Notes under the pieces: model-generated
What the model was told of the DNA's origin: nothing
The model's database searches: none
What the model saw: the letters and a program-made list of their open reading frames with translations, nothing else
Translations under genes and position numbers: made by a program
Shown: positions 41,673 to 50,911 of the stretch, one piece after another
Numbering within the stretch: position 1 is the first letter of the stretch
Layout: every line of letters starts with the position of its first letter
Assembly (NCBI GenBank): GCA_945787015.1
Contig: CALZGM010000023.1
Span: 1 to 55,710 of the forward strand
Source of the DNA: an uncultured Roseburia sp.
GTDB taxonomy: Bacteria > Bacillota > Clostridia > Lachnospirales > Lachnospiraceae
DNA: 55,710 bases
Reading direction: 5' to 3'

Positions 41673-43352
41673 CTACTTTACCATCCTGCCACTTACCATC
41701 TCCGCCAAATCAGTAACTGAAAGCGGTTTTGCATAGTAATATCCCTGAAACCACGTCGCATTGTAATCCTGCAGATAGTTCCGAAGTTCCTCACTTTCAA
41801 CTCCCTCCAAGCATGTAGCCATGTTGGATTTATCGGCAAAATATAGTATTGAGCGAACCATTTCCTGATTTTTAAAATTGTCCATAATATTCTGGATAAA
41901 ACTCATATCAATCTTAATTTCATCCATTGGAATATTCATAACGATACTTGAAGATGCACTTCCTGTCCCGTAATCATCCATTGCAACTCTGATACCATAG
42001 CCTTGGAAAAACTCAACCTCCTGCTTAAGCTTCTCCAATGGGAAATCCTTACACCGTTCCGTAAGTTCCAGACACAGATGATCAGCAGGAAAGGCTGTAT
42101 CTGTAAGAATTTTTAATACTTCCTCGCGAAATTCCGGTCGCTCAAGTTGCCTTATCGACACGTTCACATCCACAAAAAAGTCCGGTTTAAACATAAGGAG
42201 ATTCTTCATCTCCATAAGTGCCGTCCGAAGCACATAATTTCCCAAATCATACATGCTCGGATCTGTTTCCATCCATTCAATGAACATCCCTGGTGGTACC
42301 ACTCCATATGGTTCATGTTTCCAACGCACAAGTGCCTCTGCACCAACCACTTCTCCGGTTTTTGCAGCTACAATCGGCTGATATTCGAGATAAAAGCCTT
42401 CGCAGTTATTTTGAACAGACTGATGAATCGCCTTCATAAGCGTAAAATCCACGCCTCGCGACGTCTGCACCTCATCATTGAATATGACAAGCTGTCCCTG
42501 ATGCCTATGTATAGAATGGTCCAGTGCGTACGCAACCTGACCACGAACGGAAGAAGAGTCTCCTTGATAATGCTCAAGAAGAATCGCTCCCGAACTCATT
42601 TTAAAAGAAATCGTCTTCCCAGCCATCATAACCCCGTTGTCAAGAGCATGACGTACTTGCTGTTCGAAATCAATTAGTTCTTCTCTTCCTGCTTTTTTCA
42701 ATATAAATACAAAACGCTCACACTCCAGACGATAGACTGCTTTATCCATATCCATCATAAAGATAAATTCGTGGGCAATTGCCCGCAACAATTCACCCGA
42801 ATAATCGAGACCATAGATGAGATTAAACGTGTTAAATCCCTCTACCTGAATTTGTAAAATCGCAAGTTTTTCCTCGCTTGCAATTCCTCGTTCTAAATCT
42901 TTCACATATCTTGCATAAGAATACAAATCTGTCTGCGGGTCAAACTCGGGAAAGATATTTTCATTTTTAATTGTAACAACCAAATATTCCGATTTATAGT
43001 TCTCGTCACAAATAGCCTTGGCATGAAAAGTAAACATCGAATAGATTCCATTTTTCCCACGTATACGAGAGCCCAGTTCGGAATCTAAATCCATTCCCTT
43101 CAACCATCTATTCATTATTTCTTGGTATTCCTCTTGGTCTTGCGGATGAATCATTTCTTTTATCAATTGCTCAAATTCATAAAATATCTGGGCAGATAAG
43201 CCAAAATATTCTTTTACTTTTGTAGAGCACCACGACTCATGTTCCTTAAGATTCGTCACCCAAATATAAGAATTGTCTAAATTCTGGTCAATAGCTTCTA
43301 CAATTGCCGAAATTTTAGTAGCCGCCTTCTCCCAAAAGGTGATTTGATTCAT
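41673..43352 (-). CDS. c-di-GMP phosphodiesterase (PAS - degenerate GGDEF - EAL)
   Basis: A 559-residue soluble protein. A PAS-like sensor spans about 15-130. A GGDEF domain (about 145-270) has LECERF in place of GGDEF and so should be inactive or GTP-sensing. An EAL domain (about 300-555) keeps all key residues: EALVRW, Asn in DVNVS, ELTERC, MDDYGTG, Lys in IKID, EGVES and QGYYYAKPL. It hydrolyses c-di-GMP to pGpG. The start at 43352 is set by GGGAG eight bases before it. Confidence 0.92.
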   Translation of the reverse strand: MNQITFWEKAATKISAIVEAIDQNLDNSYIWVTNLKEHESWCSTKVKEYFGLSAQIFYEFEQLIKEMIHPQDQEEYQEIMNRWLKGMDLDSELGSRIRGKNGIYSMFTFHAKAICDENYKSEYLVVTIKNENIFPEFDPQTDLYSYARYVKDLERGIASEEKLAILQIQVEGFNTFNLIYGLDYSGELLRAIAHEFIFMMDMDKAVYRLECERFVFILKKAGREELIDFEQQVRHALDNGVMMAGKTISFKMSSGAILLEHYQGDSSSVRGQVAYALDHSIHRHQGQLVIFNDEVQTSRGVDFTLMKAIHQSVQNNCEGFYLEYQPIVAAKTGEVVGAEALVRWKHEPYGVVPPGMFIEWMETDPSMYDLGNYVLRTALMEMKNLLMFKPDFFVDVNVSIRQLERPEFREEVLKILTDTAFPADHLCLELTERCKDFPLEKLKQEVEFFQGYGIRVAMDDYGTGSASSSIVMNIPMDEIKIDMSFIQNIMDNFKNQEMVRSILYFADKSNMATCLEGVESEELRNYLQDYNATWFQGYYYAKPLSVTDLAEMVSGRMVK

Positions 43353-43433
43353 CTGTAAATCTCCCACTAATTGCAATAAAATACTTTATTTTAAAATTTC
43401 TTAGGAAGATTTTACCATATAAGAGCCGCGGAT

Positions 43434-44075
43434 TCAATGGAAGAAAATTGAACTATTCTTGAATATAGGTTTTATCACAAACGTCAGTATAACAAGCACC
43501 AGTCCGGCAACCAGCAGCCATAGTTTTCCCTCAAATACACCGGTGCTCATTCTAAATAAGAAAAACACCCCTAACTGCTTTTTTAAACCTAAATTACTTA
43601 GGTAGTAAATCATGGATACCAACATTCCATTGATTACATTCTTTGATACTCCGGCTGCAAAAAAGCCAATACTCCCCATAAAGAATGCTGATGTAATTCC
43701 TCCCCATACAACATAAATAGGCACACTGCATTCGTTCATCCTAAGGAACGCACAAAATGCACTGACAAAAAGGATAATAAAAAGAATGGCAATTAACAAT
43801 CTCATAATATAAATTGCATTCATACCAATTTTTCTGCCGGCTACAGAATCAAATATCGCGAGGTCCTGTTCCGGCAAAAAGATTGGAACCATTGTAATTG
43901 TCCCCAAAAAAGGAAGCAGCATTTCGACTGGTTTACAAACATCACTTCCCGTCAAACCTGCCGTTGGAAATAGTATCGCAGTAATTAAAAGCAGCATGAT
44001 ACATGCAATGAAAGGTATCTTAAAGAATATTAAGAGATTTATTTTGATGATTTTTCCTAATAATTTTAGATTCAA
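43434..44075 (-). CDS. ABC-2-like membrane protein, orphan
   Basis: A 213-residue protein with six hydrophobic helices and no soluble domain, resembling the permease half of ABC-2 type exporters. The loop PEQDLAIFDSVAGRKI after the second helix is typical of their fold. No ATPase gene lies next to it, and a truncated HTH gene starts just beside it on the other strand, so it may be a remnant of a larger ABC operon. The start is TTG at 44075, preceded by AAAGGAAG. Confidence 0.6.
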   Translation of the reverse strand: MNLKLLGKIIKINLLIFFKIPFIACIMLLLITAILFPTAGLTGSDVCKPVEMLLPFLGTITMVPIFLPEQDLAIFDSVAGRKIGMNAIYIMRLLIAILFIILFVSAFCAFLRMNECSVPIYVVWGGITSAFFMGSIGFFAAGVSKNVINGMLVSMIYYLSNLGLKKQLGVFFLFRMSTGVFEGKLWLLVAGLVLVILTFVIKPIFKNSSIFFH

Positions 44076-44100
44076 ACCGCATTCTTCCTTTCCTCTTTAA

Positions 44101-44877
44101 ATCATAAACAACGATGAGACAACCTATCAGAATCATACTAAAGCAGTAAGTCGATGGGAACGTGGCTTGGGATTTCCAGATATAAATACTCTTGAACCAT
44201 TGGCTGAGGCTTTGGGAGTAAGCGTTCTTGAACTAATGAACTCAGAAAAAATTGAAACAGAAGACATCCAATGTGAGGATGCTACGCTAATATTGAAAAA
44301 TACTATACAAGAGGCAAATAGTCAAAGGCTTCTAAACAAGAAACAATATAAAATGATTATCATTGGAATAGCCATCTTATTTTTGCTTATTAGTGTGCTG
44401 TTAATCTTTGTATTGACCCGTGGCAGATATGTTACCCTTATACAATGTGAAGATTTTACTAAGAGGGAACGTGTTGAAAGTATTCTTTCAAGGGAAGGAA
44501 TTCCATATAAGATATTATCAGATGATTTGACTGTTACAGTTTTGGATGCGCATTGTTCAAATGCAAACATGACTCTAGGGGCAAATAATATTAGGTGTGC
44601 CGCATATATAACAGATAATGATTTTCAAGCCGAAATAAAACTTAAAGATGATATCATAGCATGCTTTAACGAAATTAAGAATGCTAATGTTAATATTTAT
44701 ACACTCCCTAATGGGGAAAATAGTATAAGTATATTGTTAGAATTGAAAACGGATTTATCGGAAGAAAAGATAGAGTATTTGGTGGCTGCTGTTTCTGGAG
44801 CAACAGGAAGTAAAAATGCTGACAATATTGTAATTGTCGATACAGATGGGAATGTTCTTTATTCAAAAGATAGTTAA
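44101..44877 (+). pseudogene. N-terminally truncated XRE HTH - membrane protein with a FliF/YscJ-like ring-building domain
   Basis: The frame opens after a stop at 44098 and enters the HTH in the middle: NHTKAVSRWERGLGFPDINTLEPLAEALGVSVLELMNSE is the recognition helix and C-terminal half of an XRE domain. The first helices are missing, and no ATG or ribosome site precedes it; a TTG at 44167 is the only start. One transmembrane helix (MIIIGIAILFLLISVLLIFVL) follows. The C-terminal 140 residues have KRERVESILSREGIPYKILSDD and, at the end, ELKTDLSEEKIEYLVAAVSGA then NIVIVDTDGNVLY. These are strikingly like the ring-building motifs of FliF/YscJ. Convergent with NUDIX. Confidence 0.65.
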
Positions 44878-44901
44878 AAGGCTGCCCACGAGAGTAGCCT
44901 T
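44878..44901. terminator. Bidirectional terminator between the HTH fragment and NUDIX gene
   Basis: AAGGCT / AGCCTT arms with a 12-nt loop and T/A-rich flanks on both sides (TTAATTTTATT on plus, TTTTAAC on minus). Confidence 0.6.
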
Positions 44902-44905
44902 AATT

Positions 44906-45361
44906 TTATTTATTCTCTACATTCCATTCACCGTTTGTGAACCAATGATAATTCTCTGATAACTTATCATTCTCGAATACTTCAAACATTCCTTCAAATC
45001 CTTCTGCAAGAACATAGTTCTTTAAGTCCTCTTTCTCAATCCAAAATACCCTTCCCTCATCGGATGACTTTAGTTCCCCGGAATAGGTATCCGTTTTATA
45101 GAATAAAACGATATAGCGGTATTTGCCTTCTCTATGAGTCCACTGCTTTATACCGCAAAGCTGTACATTTGAAATTTTAAGTCCCGTTTCTTCCTCGACT
45201 TCTCTTATAACAGAATCAACAAATGACTCCCCCGGTTCTACATGACCTCCCGGGAATGTAATTCCCGGCCAATCCGGATTCATTCTATCTTGTACCAGTA
45301 TGCGATTTCCATCATATACCATACACATGTTCGTTAAAATACATTTCTCTTCTCGTGCCAT
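44906..45361 (-). CDS. NUDIX hydrolase (MutT/8-oxo-dGTP-type)
   Basis: A 151-residue protein with a complete Nudix box, GGHVEPGESFVDSVIREVEEETGL (Gly-x5-Glu-x7-Arg-Glu-x-x-Glu-Glu-x-Gly). It hydrolyses nucleoside diphosphate-linked compounds in the cytoplasm; the length and box position fit the MutT-like family that cleans oxidised dNTPs, but substrates vary. CGAGG lies eight bases before the ATG. The decayed MazG-like gene directly upstream may once have formed a nucleotide-cleaning pair with it. Confidence 0.88.
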   Translation of the reverse strand: MAREEKCILTNMCMVYDGNRILVQDRMNPDWPGITFPGGHVEPGESFVDSVIREVEEETGLKISNVQLCGIKQWTHREGKYRYIVLFYKTDTYSGELKSSDEGRVFWIEKEDLKNYVLAEGFEGMFEVFENDKLSENYHWFTNGEWNVENK

Positions 45362-45385
45362 ATGTTTAACCTCGTTCTATTATAT

Positions 45386-45617
45386 CTACCAACGTTTCAT
45401 ATTCTTCTCGAATTTTTCCGTATAAGCCCTCTTTAATTCATCTGCTGATATCCCATAACAAAGCAAAACATCGTTATAGTACATAAGAACATCTGCCAAT
45501 CATCCAAAGCATTTTATTTTTTCCTGTCTCCGGACCGATTGGTTCCCATTTATCTTTATACTTATCCTGAAGTTCTTTTTGCATTTCTAACATTTCATTT
45601 ATACTAAAATCATTCAT
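45386..45617 (-). pseudogene. MazG-like nucleotide pyrophosphohydrolase, internally deleted and frameshifted
   Basis: From ATG 45617 the minus strand reads MNDFSINEMLEMQKEL, DKWEPIGPETGKNKMLWMIG and then hits a stop. In another frame the sequence resumes as ADVLMYYNDVLLCYGISADELKRAYTEKFEKNMKRW and stops at 45386. The missing piece is about 30-40 residues that should hold the EExxE metal-binding helix and the start of ELADVL, so the product would be dead. This points to a deletion joining two frames. A full MazG-like (dCTP/dATP pyrophosphohydrolase) gene was the ancestor. Confidence 0.8.
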
Positions 45618-45639
45618 ATTACTTTCCTCAAAAAACCCC

Positions 45640-46332
45640 TTATTTTAAACTCATAAACCCATTTTCACTTCCCAAATTATATGGACAAATATCTCTGCAT
45701 TTATGACAGGCGATTCTCCAAGTTTTCGTTTCTTCATCATCACCAAATGCATAGTCCCAACACGCTTGCTGATTTATTTCCTCATGATCCAATGCATGTA
45801 TTGGACAAGCTTCCACACATAAATTGCAATGATTGCAAATAGGTTCCTTCAGTTCATCCGGCTCCAGCTCTTCTTGGCATAAAACTGCACCTAGCCAAAT
45901 CATACTGCCAAACTCCGGTGTAATTAACAGTGAATGTCTGCCTATCGTTCCTAATCCAGCCGCTTGTGCTGCATGCTTCTGAGAAATAATGGAACGCCAT
46001 CTATTTGTTTTTGCATCCCATTCACTATTATTGGTCGGAATAGGCACACACATAATTCCATACTTTTCCATCTCGATGCAAAAATTGAGTGCTATCATAT
46101 CCATCTTTGGAGTAATCGTATTTCTAACCTGTGTATATGGCGTATGAGAATTACAAGCTAACGTTCCTACTGGAAATCTGCATCCGAAAGAAATTACAGA
46201 TTTACAAGTCTGGAAAACATTTCGTGGATGATACCCTTCCGGTGCACTCTCAAACCGATCTATACTTGCGATTCCACATAAGTCTGCTCCAAGTGTCTTC
46301 ATTATCTTTTTAACTTTTGCACTATTTAGCAT
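45640..46332 (-). CDS. QueG-like double 4Fe-4S protein (epoxyqueuosine reductase-related)
   Basis: A 230-residue protein with the N-terminal LGADLCGIASIDRFESAPEGYHPRNV typical of QueG-related proteins. Two ferredoxin motifs follow: CNHCNLCVEACP and CHKCRDICP, giving two 4Fe-4S clusters. It is shorter than full QueG (about 350) and lacks the C-terminal HEAT-like half, so it belongs to the short 4Fe-4S double-cluster family whose role is uncertain. AAGGGGAG precedes the ATG. It is transcribed from its own promoter downstream of the GH3 terminator. Confidence 0.85.
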   Translation of the reverse strand: MLNSAKVKKIMKTLGADLCGIASIDRFESAPEGYHPRNVFQTCKSVISFGCRFPVGTLACNSHTPYTQVRNTITPKMDMIALNFCIEMEKYGIMCVPIPTNNSEWDAKTNRWRSIISQKHAAQAAGLGTIGRHSLLITPEFGSMIWLGAVLCQEELEPDELKEPICNHCNLCVEACPIHALDHEEINQQACWDYAFGDDEETKTWRIACHKCRDICPYNLGSENGFMSLK

Positions 46333-46367
46333 AATATCTTCTCCCCTTAAATTTGTGACCTGATTTA

Positions 46368-46396
46368 ATAATAACGCTACACCTTTATTCCGTAAA
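46368..46396 (-). promoter_or_regulatory. Candidate promoter of the QueG-like gene
   Basis: TTTACG (46391-46396), 17-bp spacer, TATTAT (46368-46373) on the minus strand. Confidence 0.4.
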
Positions 46397-46400
46397 GGAT

Positions 46401-46440
46401 AAAAAACTCCAACGAATCGCTAAATTCGCTGGAGTTTTTT
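46401..46440. terminator. Terminator of the GH3 gene
   Basis: AAAAAACTCCA/TGGAGTTTTTT with inner CGAAT/ATTCG arms and a 6-nt loop. T-runs on both strands; about 36 nt after the GH3 stop codon. Confidence 0.85.
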
Positions 46441-46475
46441 CTACTACTGTTCTGGCATTTCTTTTACTACAAAAC

Positions 46476-49400
46476 TTATGACTTCTTTGCAGCCTTCTTT
46501 ACAGCTTTCTTCTCTGCCTTCGCCTGAAGCTTTGCAAGCTTTTTGGCTGTCGGCTTATATAATCTGAAAATCTTATAGATTTCAAAGAGAATCAAAAGTC
46601 CGAATACGATATCAACTGTTCTCATAATTTTTGTTGTAACTCTGGTTCCATCTGTGATTACGGAGCCCGGCATCGCACCGTTCATTGCTTTCGAATTAGC
46701 AATTGTATAAAGCATTCTGTGCATTGCCTGTCTTGCATAATAGTAGGTTGCACCATCATTCTTATCAAAATCATATCTTGCCGAAGCAGGAAGTGAGGTA
46801 AGCTTCACATCAGCACCTGATTCCGTCATCTGATAGCCATCCATGAACACACCTGTGTTTGCATTATCCGTCATGACAAGTCCGTTAAACGCCCACTCAT
46901 TACGAAGAATTCCTGTGATTAGACCATAGTCTCCGCCTGCCCAGGTTGCTCCGGCTCTGTTAAAGGAAGTCATAACAGCCTGCGATGCACGAATCGGCTT
47001 TGTGGCATTTTGATAGGTTCCATCGGACTGCTTCTCCACATAATTGAGGGTTACATCGCCAACCTTCATGCACATCTCAAATGGTACAAGGTAAATTTCT
47101 CTTGCTGACTGCTCATTCAGCCATGTTGCAATACTAAACTGTCCGTCTCTGTCCCCTCGGTGGTTTTCCTGATCATTAAATGCGAAATGTTTAATATAGG
47201 TATACATGCCTTTGGAAGCAGCACCCCATACTTCATTCGACGCTACGCATCCGGAAAGGAAAGCATCCTCTGAGTAATACTCGCCGTTTCTTCCTGAGTA
47301 AGGAGTTCTGTGAATGTTCATAGAAGGCGCATACCAGCCATCTGCTCCGCCAAGTAATCCTTCATTTCCAATCATCTCGCCATATTCTCTTGCAAGGCTT
47401 GGATTCCAAGTCTGAGCAAGTGTCATTGCATTCGGAAACATCGCACCTGTTCCGCCATAGATAAGGCCTGCAGCAGTATCCGCATCAATGTTAAATGGCT
47501 TTTCTACCGAAGCTATATACTCAATACCGTATCCGGAAATACCGATTGCCTCATAAATCTCATCTGCTGTAAGCTCGTTTAACAGAAGCTCCCATGCCGG
47601 GTCATCATAGTCTAAGCCTCTCATGTCAATGAGTTTCAAACCATTATCCTGTCCATAAACGATTTCAATATCGTCAAACTGCTTTCTGTCCACCGGTGAA
47701 CCTGAATCAAAGCTGTCCAGTTCCGCAATCAGTTCCTGTGACGCTGTCTTTGTATAGGTGTAAGAAGCTCCATCCTCTCCATTGATTTCATTTCCCCAGG
47801 TACTAATCTGAGTACTTACAACGCCATCATGTGTCGGGAATGTTCCAACCCAGTCATTTCTGGTAAGGTACTTCACTTCACCCTTTGCATCATCGAGCTG
47901 ATTGGTAATTTCTACACCTGAGTATGTATCCAGCGCATATTTTGTAGTGTCGACCGTTTCATTTGCAGGAGTATAGACATCTACAAAATCTGTACTACCG
48001 GCAATTGCACCCTTAGCAGCAAGAATATTATTAATCGCCTGATGCGAATCTTTTGCCGCTGTGATGTAATAATCACCGGCATCTAAAATATAGGTCTTTG
48101 CTCCATTTGCATCATAAGCCTTGAGCTGTTCTTCCTTAAAGGTAAGTGTCAGCGTCTCACTCTCGCCCGGTGCAAGTTCAGATGTTTTATCATAAGCTAC
48201 CAACTGAACAGAAGCTTTTTCTACACCATTTGCCTTATCATAATCGGTGTAAGGCGTCTGCGCATAGATTTCTACCACATCTTTTCCTGCTACGGAACCG
48301 GTATTTTTTACAGTTATCTTTACGGTGCAAACATCGTTGGCCCAGCTTGTTGTCATATCTGACCACTCAAAGGTTGTGTACGAAAGACCATATCCAAATG
48401 GATATACAACCTCTGAATCGTAATCGAAGTTTCCTGCGTTTCCCTGTGCCAAAACGACATCCTCATAACGGGTTTCATAGTATTTGTAGCCTACATAAAT
48501 GCCTTCTGCATAAGATACATAATTATACTTTGTAAGGTTTCCGTTCTCATCGGAATACTGATAATCACCAAAATTCTGTGCTGCCGGAGATTTTGATGCA
48601 TCAGCGGCAAACGTATCTACCGTCCTTCCGGAAGGATTTACCTGACCGGTAAGAATATAAGGAATTGCCTCAATTGCTGTACAGGATAACACTGCTTTAA
48701 TACTCGGATAATCCTTTACCCATCCAAGCTCAAGAGCAGCATTTGAATTGGTCACTAAAATAACATTCTCAAAATTGTCATTCAGATAGGAAAGAATCTC
48801 AAGTTCTGTAGAATCCGGTTCCAGATAGCTCTTTGCCTGATCCAATTCATTATCAGCATGGTTGTACATGGAACGCGGCATGTCGCGTCCCTCTCCTGCG
48901 ACTCTCTTTAAAAAGTAAACAGGTACAGTTCCCTCAAGCGATGCCATTACCTCTGCATTATCCTTAAGCATGGAAAGAGGTACTTCATTAATAGAAAAGT
49001 CCTCCGCATCCCCAAAGGAAATAGAACCGGTTGCCAACCCGTAGCTTTGTGTCTGTTCATTGTAGAAATTCATAAGTGTTTCGTTGATTCCTACATTTGC
49101 TCCGGCAAAAAGATCCGTTAATTTTCTTCCACCCACCATTGAGTCAGCAGCTGAAACCGTGGCTGAGTTTACACTAAAGAAGCTGAAGGTTGTATCTGCA
49201 GACATCGGTAGAAGGTTCTCCTCGTTTTTAAGTAGGATGGTTCCTTCATCCGCAATCCTCTGGTGTAATTCGGTCTCTGCTGCCTTAATAGATTCTACGG
49301 TGTAGTCTGCCTTGTTGTAGGTAAGGTCCAAGCCAGTCGTATCCACCTTCGAATTATCAATTTTTGTGTTGATTCCTCCAAGCATACTATCTGCCATTCG

Positions 49401-49505
49401 CGCATAGTTTGGCACTACTGAATTTACCATAACGATTATCATCGCAAATAAAATAATCAGTATAGAGCGAATGGTTGTACCAAATATTTTTCTTGCTATA
49501 GACAT
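46476..49505 (-). CDS. Glycoside hydrolase family 3 enzyme, domain-permuted and membrane-anchored at both ends
   Basis: About 1009 residues. An N-terminal helix (about 9-32) anchors the protein. Residues about 75-300 are the GH3 C-terminal sandwich (RIADEGTILLKNEENLLP), then a fibronectin III-like domain (VKNTGSVAGKDVVEIYAQTPY). The catalytic barrel comes last (about 640-930): MNIHRTPYSGRNGEYYSED, KHFAFNDQENHRGD and nucleophile Asp in GLVMTDNANTG. A second helix (VDIVFGLLILFEIYKIF) precedes a Lys/Ala-rich cytoplasmic tail. This is the swapped order known in some rumen beta-glucosidases. It should cleave beta-glycosides outside the membrane. The start at 49505 is set by AAGGGAGG. It ends a cluster with a two-component system and ABC exporter. 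Confidence 0.9.
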   Translation of the reverse strand: MSIARKIFGTTIRSILIILFAMIIVMVNSVVPNYARMADSMLGGINTKIDNSKVDTTGLDLTYNKADYTVESIKAAETELHQRIADEGTILLKNEENLLPMSADTTFSFFSVNSATVSAADSMVGGRKLTDLFAGANVGINETLMNFYNEQTQSYGLATGSISFGDAEDFSINEVPLSMLKDNAEVMASLEGTVPVYFLKRVAGEGRDMPRSMYNHADNELDQAKSYLEPDSTELEILSYLNDNFENVILVTNSNAALELGWVKDYPSIKAVLSCTAIEAIPYILTGQVNPSGRTVDTFAADASKSPAAQNFGDYQYSDENGNLTKYNYVSYAEGIYVGYKYYETRYEDVVLAQGNAGNFDYDSEVVYPFGYGLSYTTFEWSDMTTSWANDVCTVKITVKNTGSVAGKDVVEIYAQTPYTDYDKANGVEKASVQLVAYDKTSELAPGESETLTLTFKEEQLKAYDANGAKTYILDAGDYYITAAKDSHQAINNILAAKGAIAGSTDFVDVYTPANETVDTTKYALDTYSGVEITNQLDDAKGEVKYLTRNDWVGTFPTHDGVVSTQISTWGNEINGEDGASYTYTKTASQELIAELDSFDSGSPVDRKQFDDIEIVYGQDNGLKLIDMRGLDYDDPAWELLLNELTADEIYEAIGISGYGIEYIASVEKPFNIDADTAAGLIYGGTGAMFPNAMTLAQTWNPSLAREYGEMIGNEGLLGGADGWYAPSMNIHRTPYSGRNGEYYSEDAFLSGCVASNEVWGAASKGMYTYIKHFAFNDQENHRGDRDGQFSIATWLNEQSAREIYLVPFEMCMKVGDVTLNYVEKQSDGTYQNATKPIRASQAVMTSFNRAGATWAGGDYGLITGILRNEWAFNGLVMTDNANTGVFMDGYQMTESGADVKLTSLPASARYDFDKNDGATYYYARQAMHRMLYTIANSKAMNGAMPGSVITDGTRVTTKIMRTVDIVFGLLILFEIYKIFRLYKPTAKKLAKLQAKAEKKAVKKAAKKS

Positions 49506-49554
49506 ATGATTTCCTCCCTTTTGTTGATATTTCATATTTTATCATGTAAAAAGA

Positions 49555-49589
49555 AAAAGTGCAGTTTCTCACACAGCCTGCACTTTTTT
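49555..49589 (-). terminator. Terminator after the GHKL kinase gene
   Basis: AAAAAGTGCAG / CTGCACTTTTTT stem with a 13-nt loop and T-runs; it separates the two-component genes from the GH3 gene. Confidence 0.85.
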
Positions 49590-49604
49590 GAACATATTTG
49601 GTAG

Positions 49605-50906
49605 TTATGCATTCTTTTGAAAAATGAGCCTAAGCAGAAATTTATGATTTTCCGCCTTGATTACCATATGGCCGCCATATTTTTCCGTAATTGTTTTTAT
49701 TCCGGAAACACCATAACCATGGCTTTCCCGATCTGATTTTGTGGTGTTTGGCAAATCATTGTTAAATTCGATTTCTCCCCAAAATGGATTCATAACCTCT
49801 ACTAAAATAACACCTTTTTTATTTTGAACCTGCACAGATATCCAGCGTTTTTCCATATCCTCTATTTTCTCATTTGCTTCAATTGCATTATCAAGAATAT
49901 TCCCTAGCAGGGTGTACAAGTCAAGCTCATCCATAAAATTCATCTGACCGCCATCTGCAATACAGCTCATAGAAATATGCTTACTCTGGCAGGCAAGTTT
50001 CTTTTCGGTGAGAACCGTATCCAAGAAATCATTTCCGGTTCTGACAACCGCATCATACGCAGCTATATGGCTTTCCAGCTCTGTTAAATAGGCTTGTCTG
50101 TTTTCCCCATTCTCCATCCTTGAAAGAGCTTTAATCTGGTGTTTCATGTCATGATAATGCTGATTTACAACAGCCATGCTTTCCTTTGATATCTGATATC
50201 GAATCTTGTTTTTCTCCCAAAGCTGTTCCTTGTTCGCAAAGTCTATTTGCTCTTTTTCCCGCAGTATCTGGCCACGCTGACTCACAAGAATAAATTCACA
50301 ACATATGATTGCATAAATACTGTGAATCGCTTCAAAGCCCTTTATTGATGCCAGTAAACTAAGTCCCCAAACCAAAAAAAGAATTACAATGGAATAGGTT
50401 GTGGAAGAAATACTGTCTATGACATATTTCCCTTTGAAAACAGTTTTCTTTGCAAACCAAAAGTAGGCATATAAAAATGAGCCTGCAAGGCATAGAATAT
50501 AAACAATCCAATTGTCACGCGTAATCACATTTTTACTAAAATATTCTACAGCTAGTCTTACACAGTAAAAAATGTGTTCCACAGCATAACTCAGTGAAAA
50601 AATATAAATCGTGTCTTTTATGGATAATCCTAAAACTGTTTTAATAAACTGGATTACAATTGCCCAATTTATAGCAAACCATAGTAGCGCATACAAAAAG
50701 AATAAAACGTTCTCTTCTGTAAATTGGTCTCCCATTTTATCAACCCAAGTACTAAGAACTTTTTGACACAAAGTAATAGCCACAATTTCGGCTAATAAAG
50801 GCAACATAGCCCTGACATATTTTTTTCGGTCTTTTGTAATTGGCAGGCAAAATCCAAACACCGGAAGCATCATTTCCAGAATATACAAGTAACCATTACC
50901 ACTCAT
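49605..50906 (-). CDS. GHKL-domain histidine kinase (AgrC/ComD-like)
   Basis: A 433-residue protein with six to seven N-terminal helices (to about residue 210), then a helical dimerisation segment with phospho-acceptor His in NQHYHDMKHQIKAL, and a GHKL ATPase domain (LGNILDNAIEAN, GYGVSGIKTITEKYGG). This is the HPK10 type that senses peptides or similar signals. It lies 5 nt downstream of a LytTR response regulator gene. No AgrB/AgrD-type peptide gene is in the window, so the ligand is unknown. GGAGATA lies upstream of the ATG. Confidence 0.9.
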   Translation of the reverse strand: MSGNGYLYILEMMLPVFGFCLPITKDRKKYVRAMLPLLAEIVAITLCQKVLSTWVDKMGDQFTEENVLFFLYALLWFAINWAIVIQFIKTVLGLSIKDTIYIFSLSYAVEHIFYCVRLAVEYFSKNVITRDNWIVYILCLAGSFLYAYFWFAKKTVFKGKYVIDSISSTTYSIVILFLVWGLSLLASIKGFEAIHSIYAIICCEFILVSQRGQILREKEQIDFANKEQLWEKNKIRYQISKESMAVVNQHYHDMKHQIKALSRMENGENRQAYLTELESHIAAYDAVVRTGNDFLDTVLTEKKLACQSKHISMSCIADGGQMNFMDELDLYTLLGNILDNAIEANEKIEDMEKRWISVQVQNKKGVILVEVMNPFWGEIEFNNDLPNTTKSDRESHGYGVSGIKTITEKYGGHMVIKAENHKFLLRLIFQKNA

Positions 50907-50911
50907 CTGTA

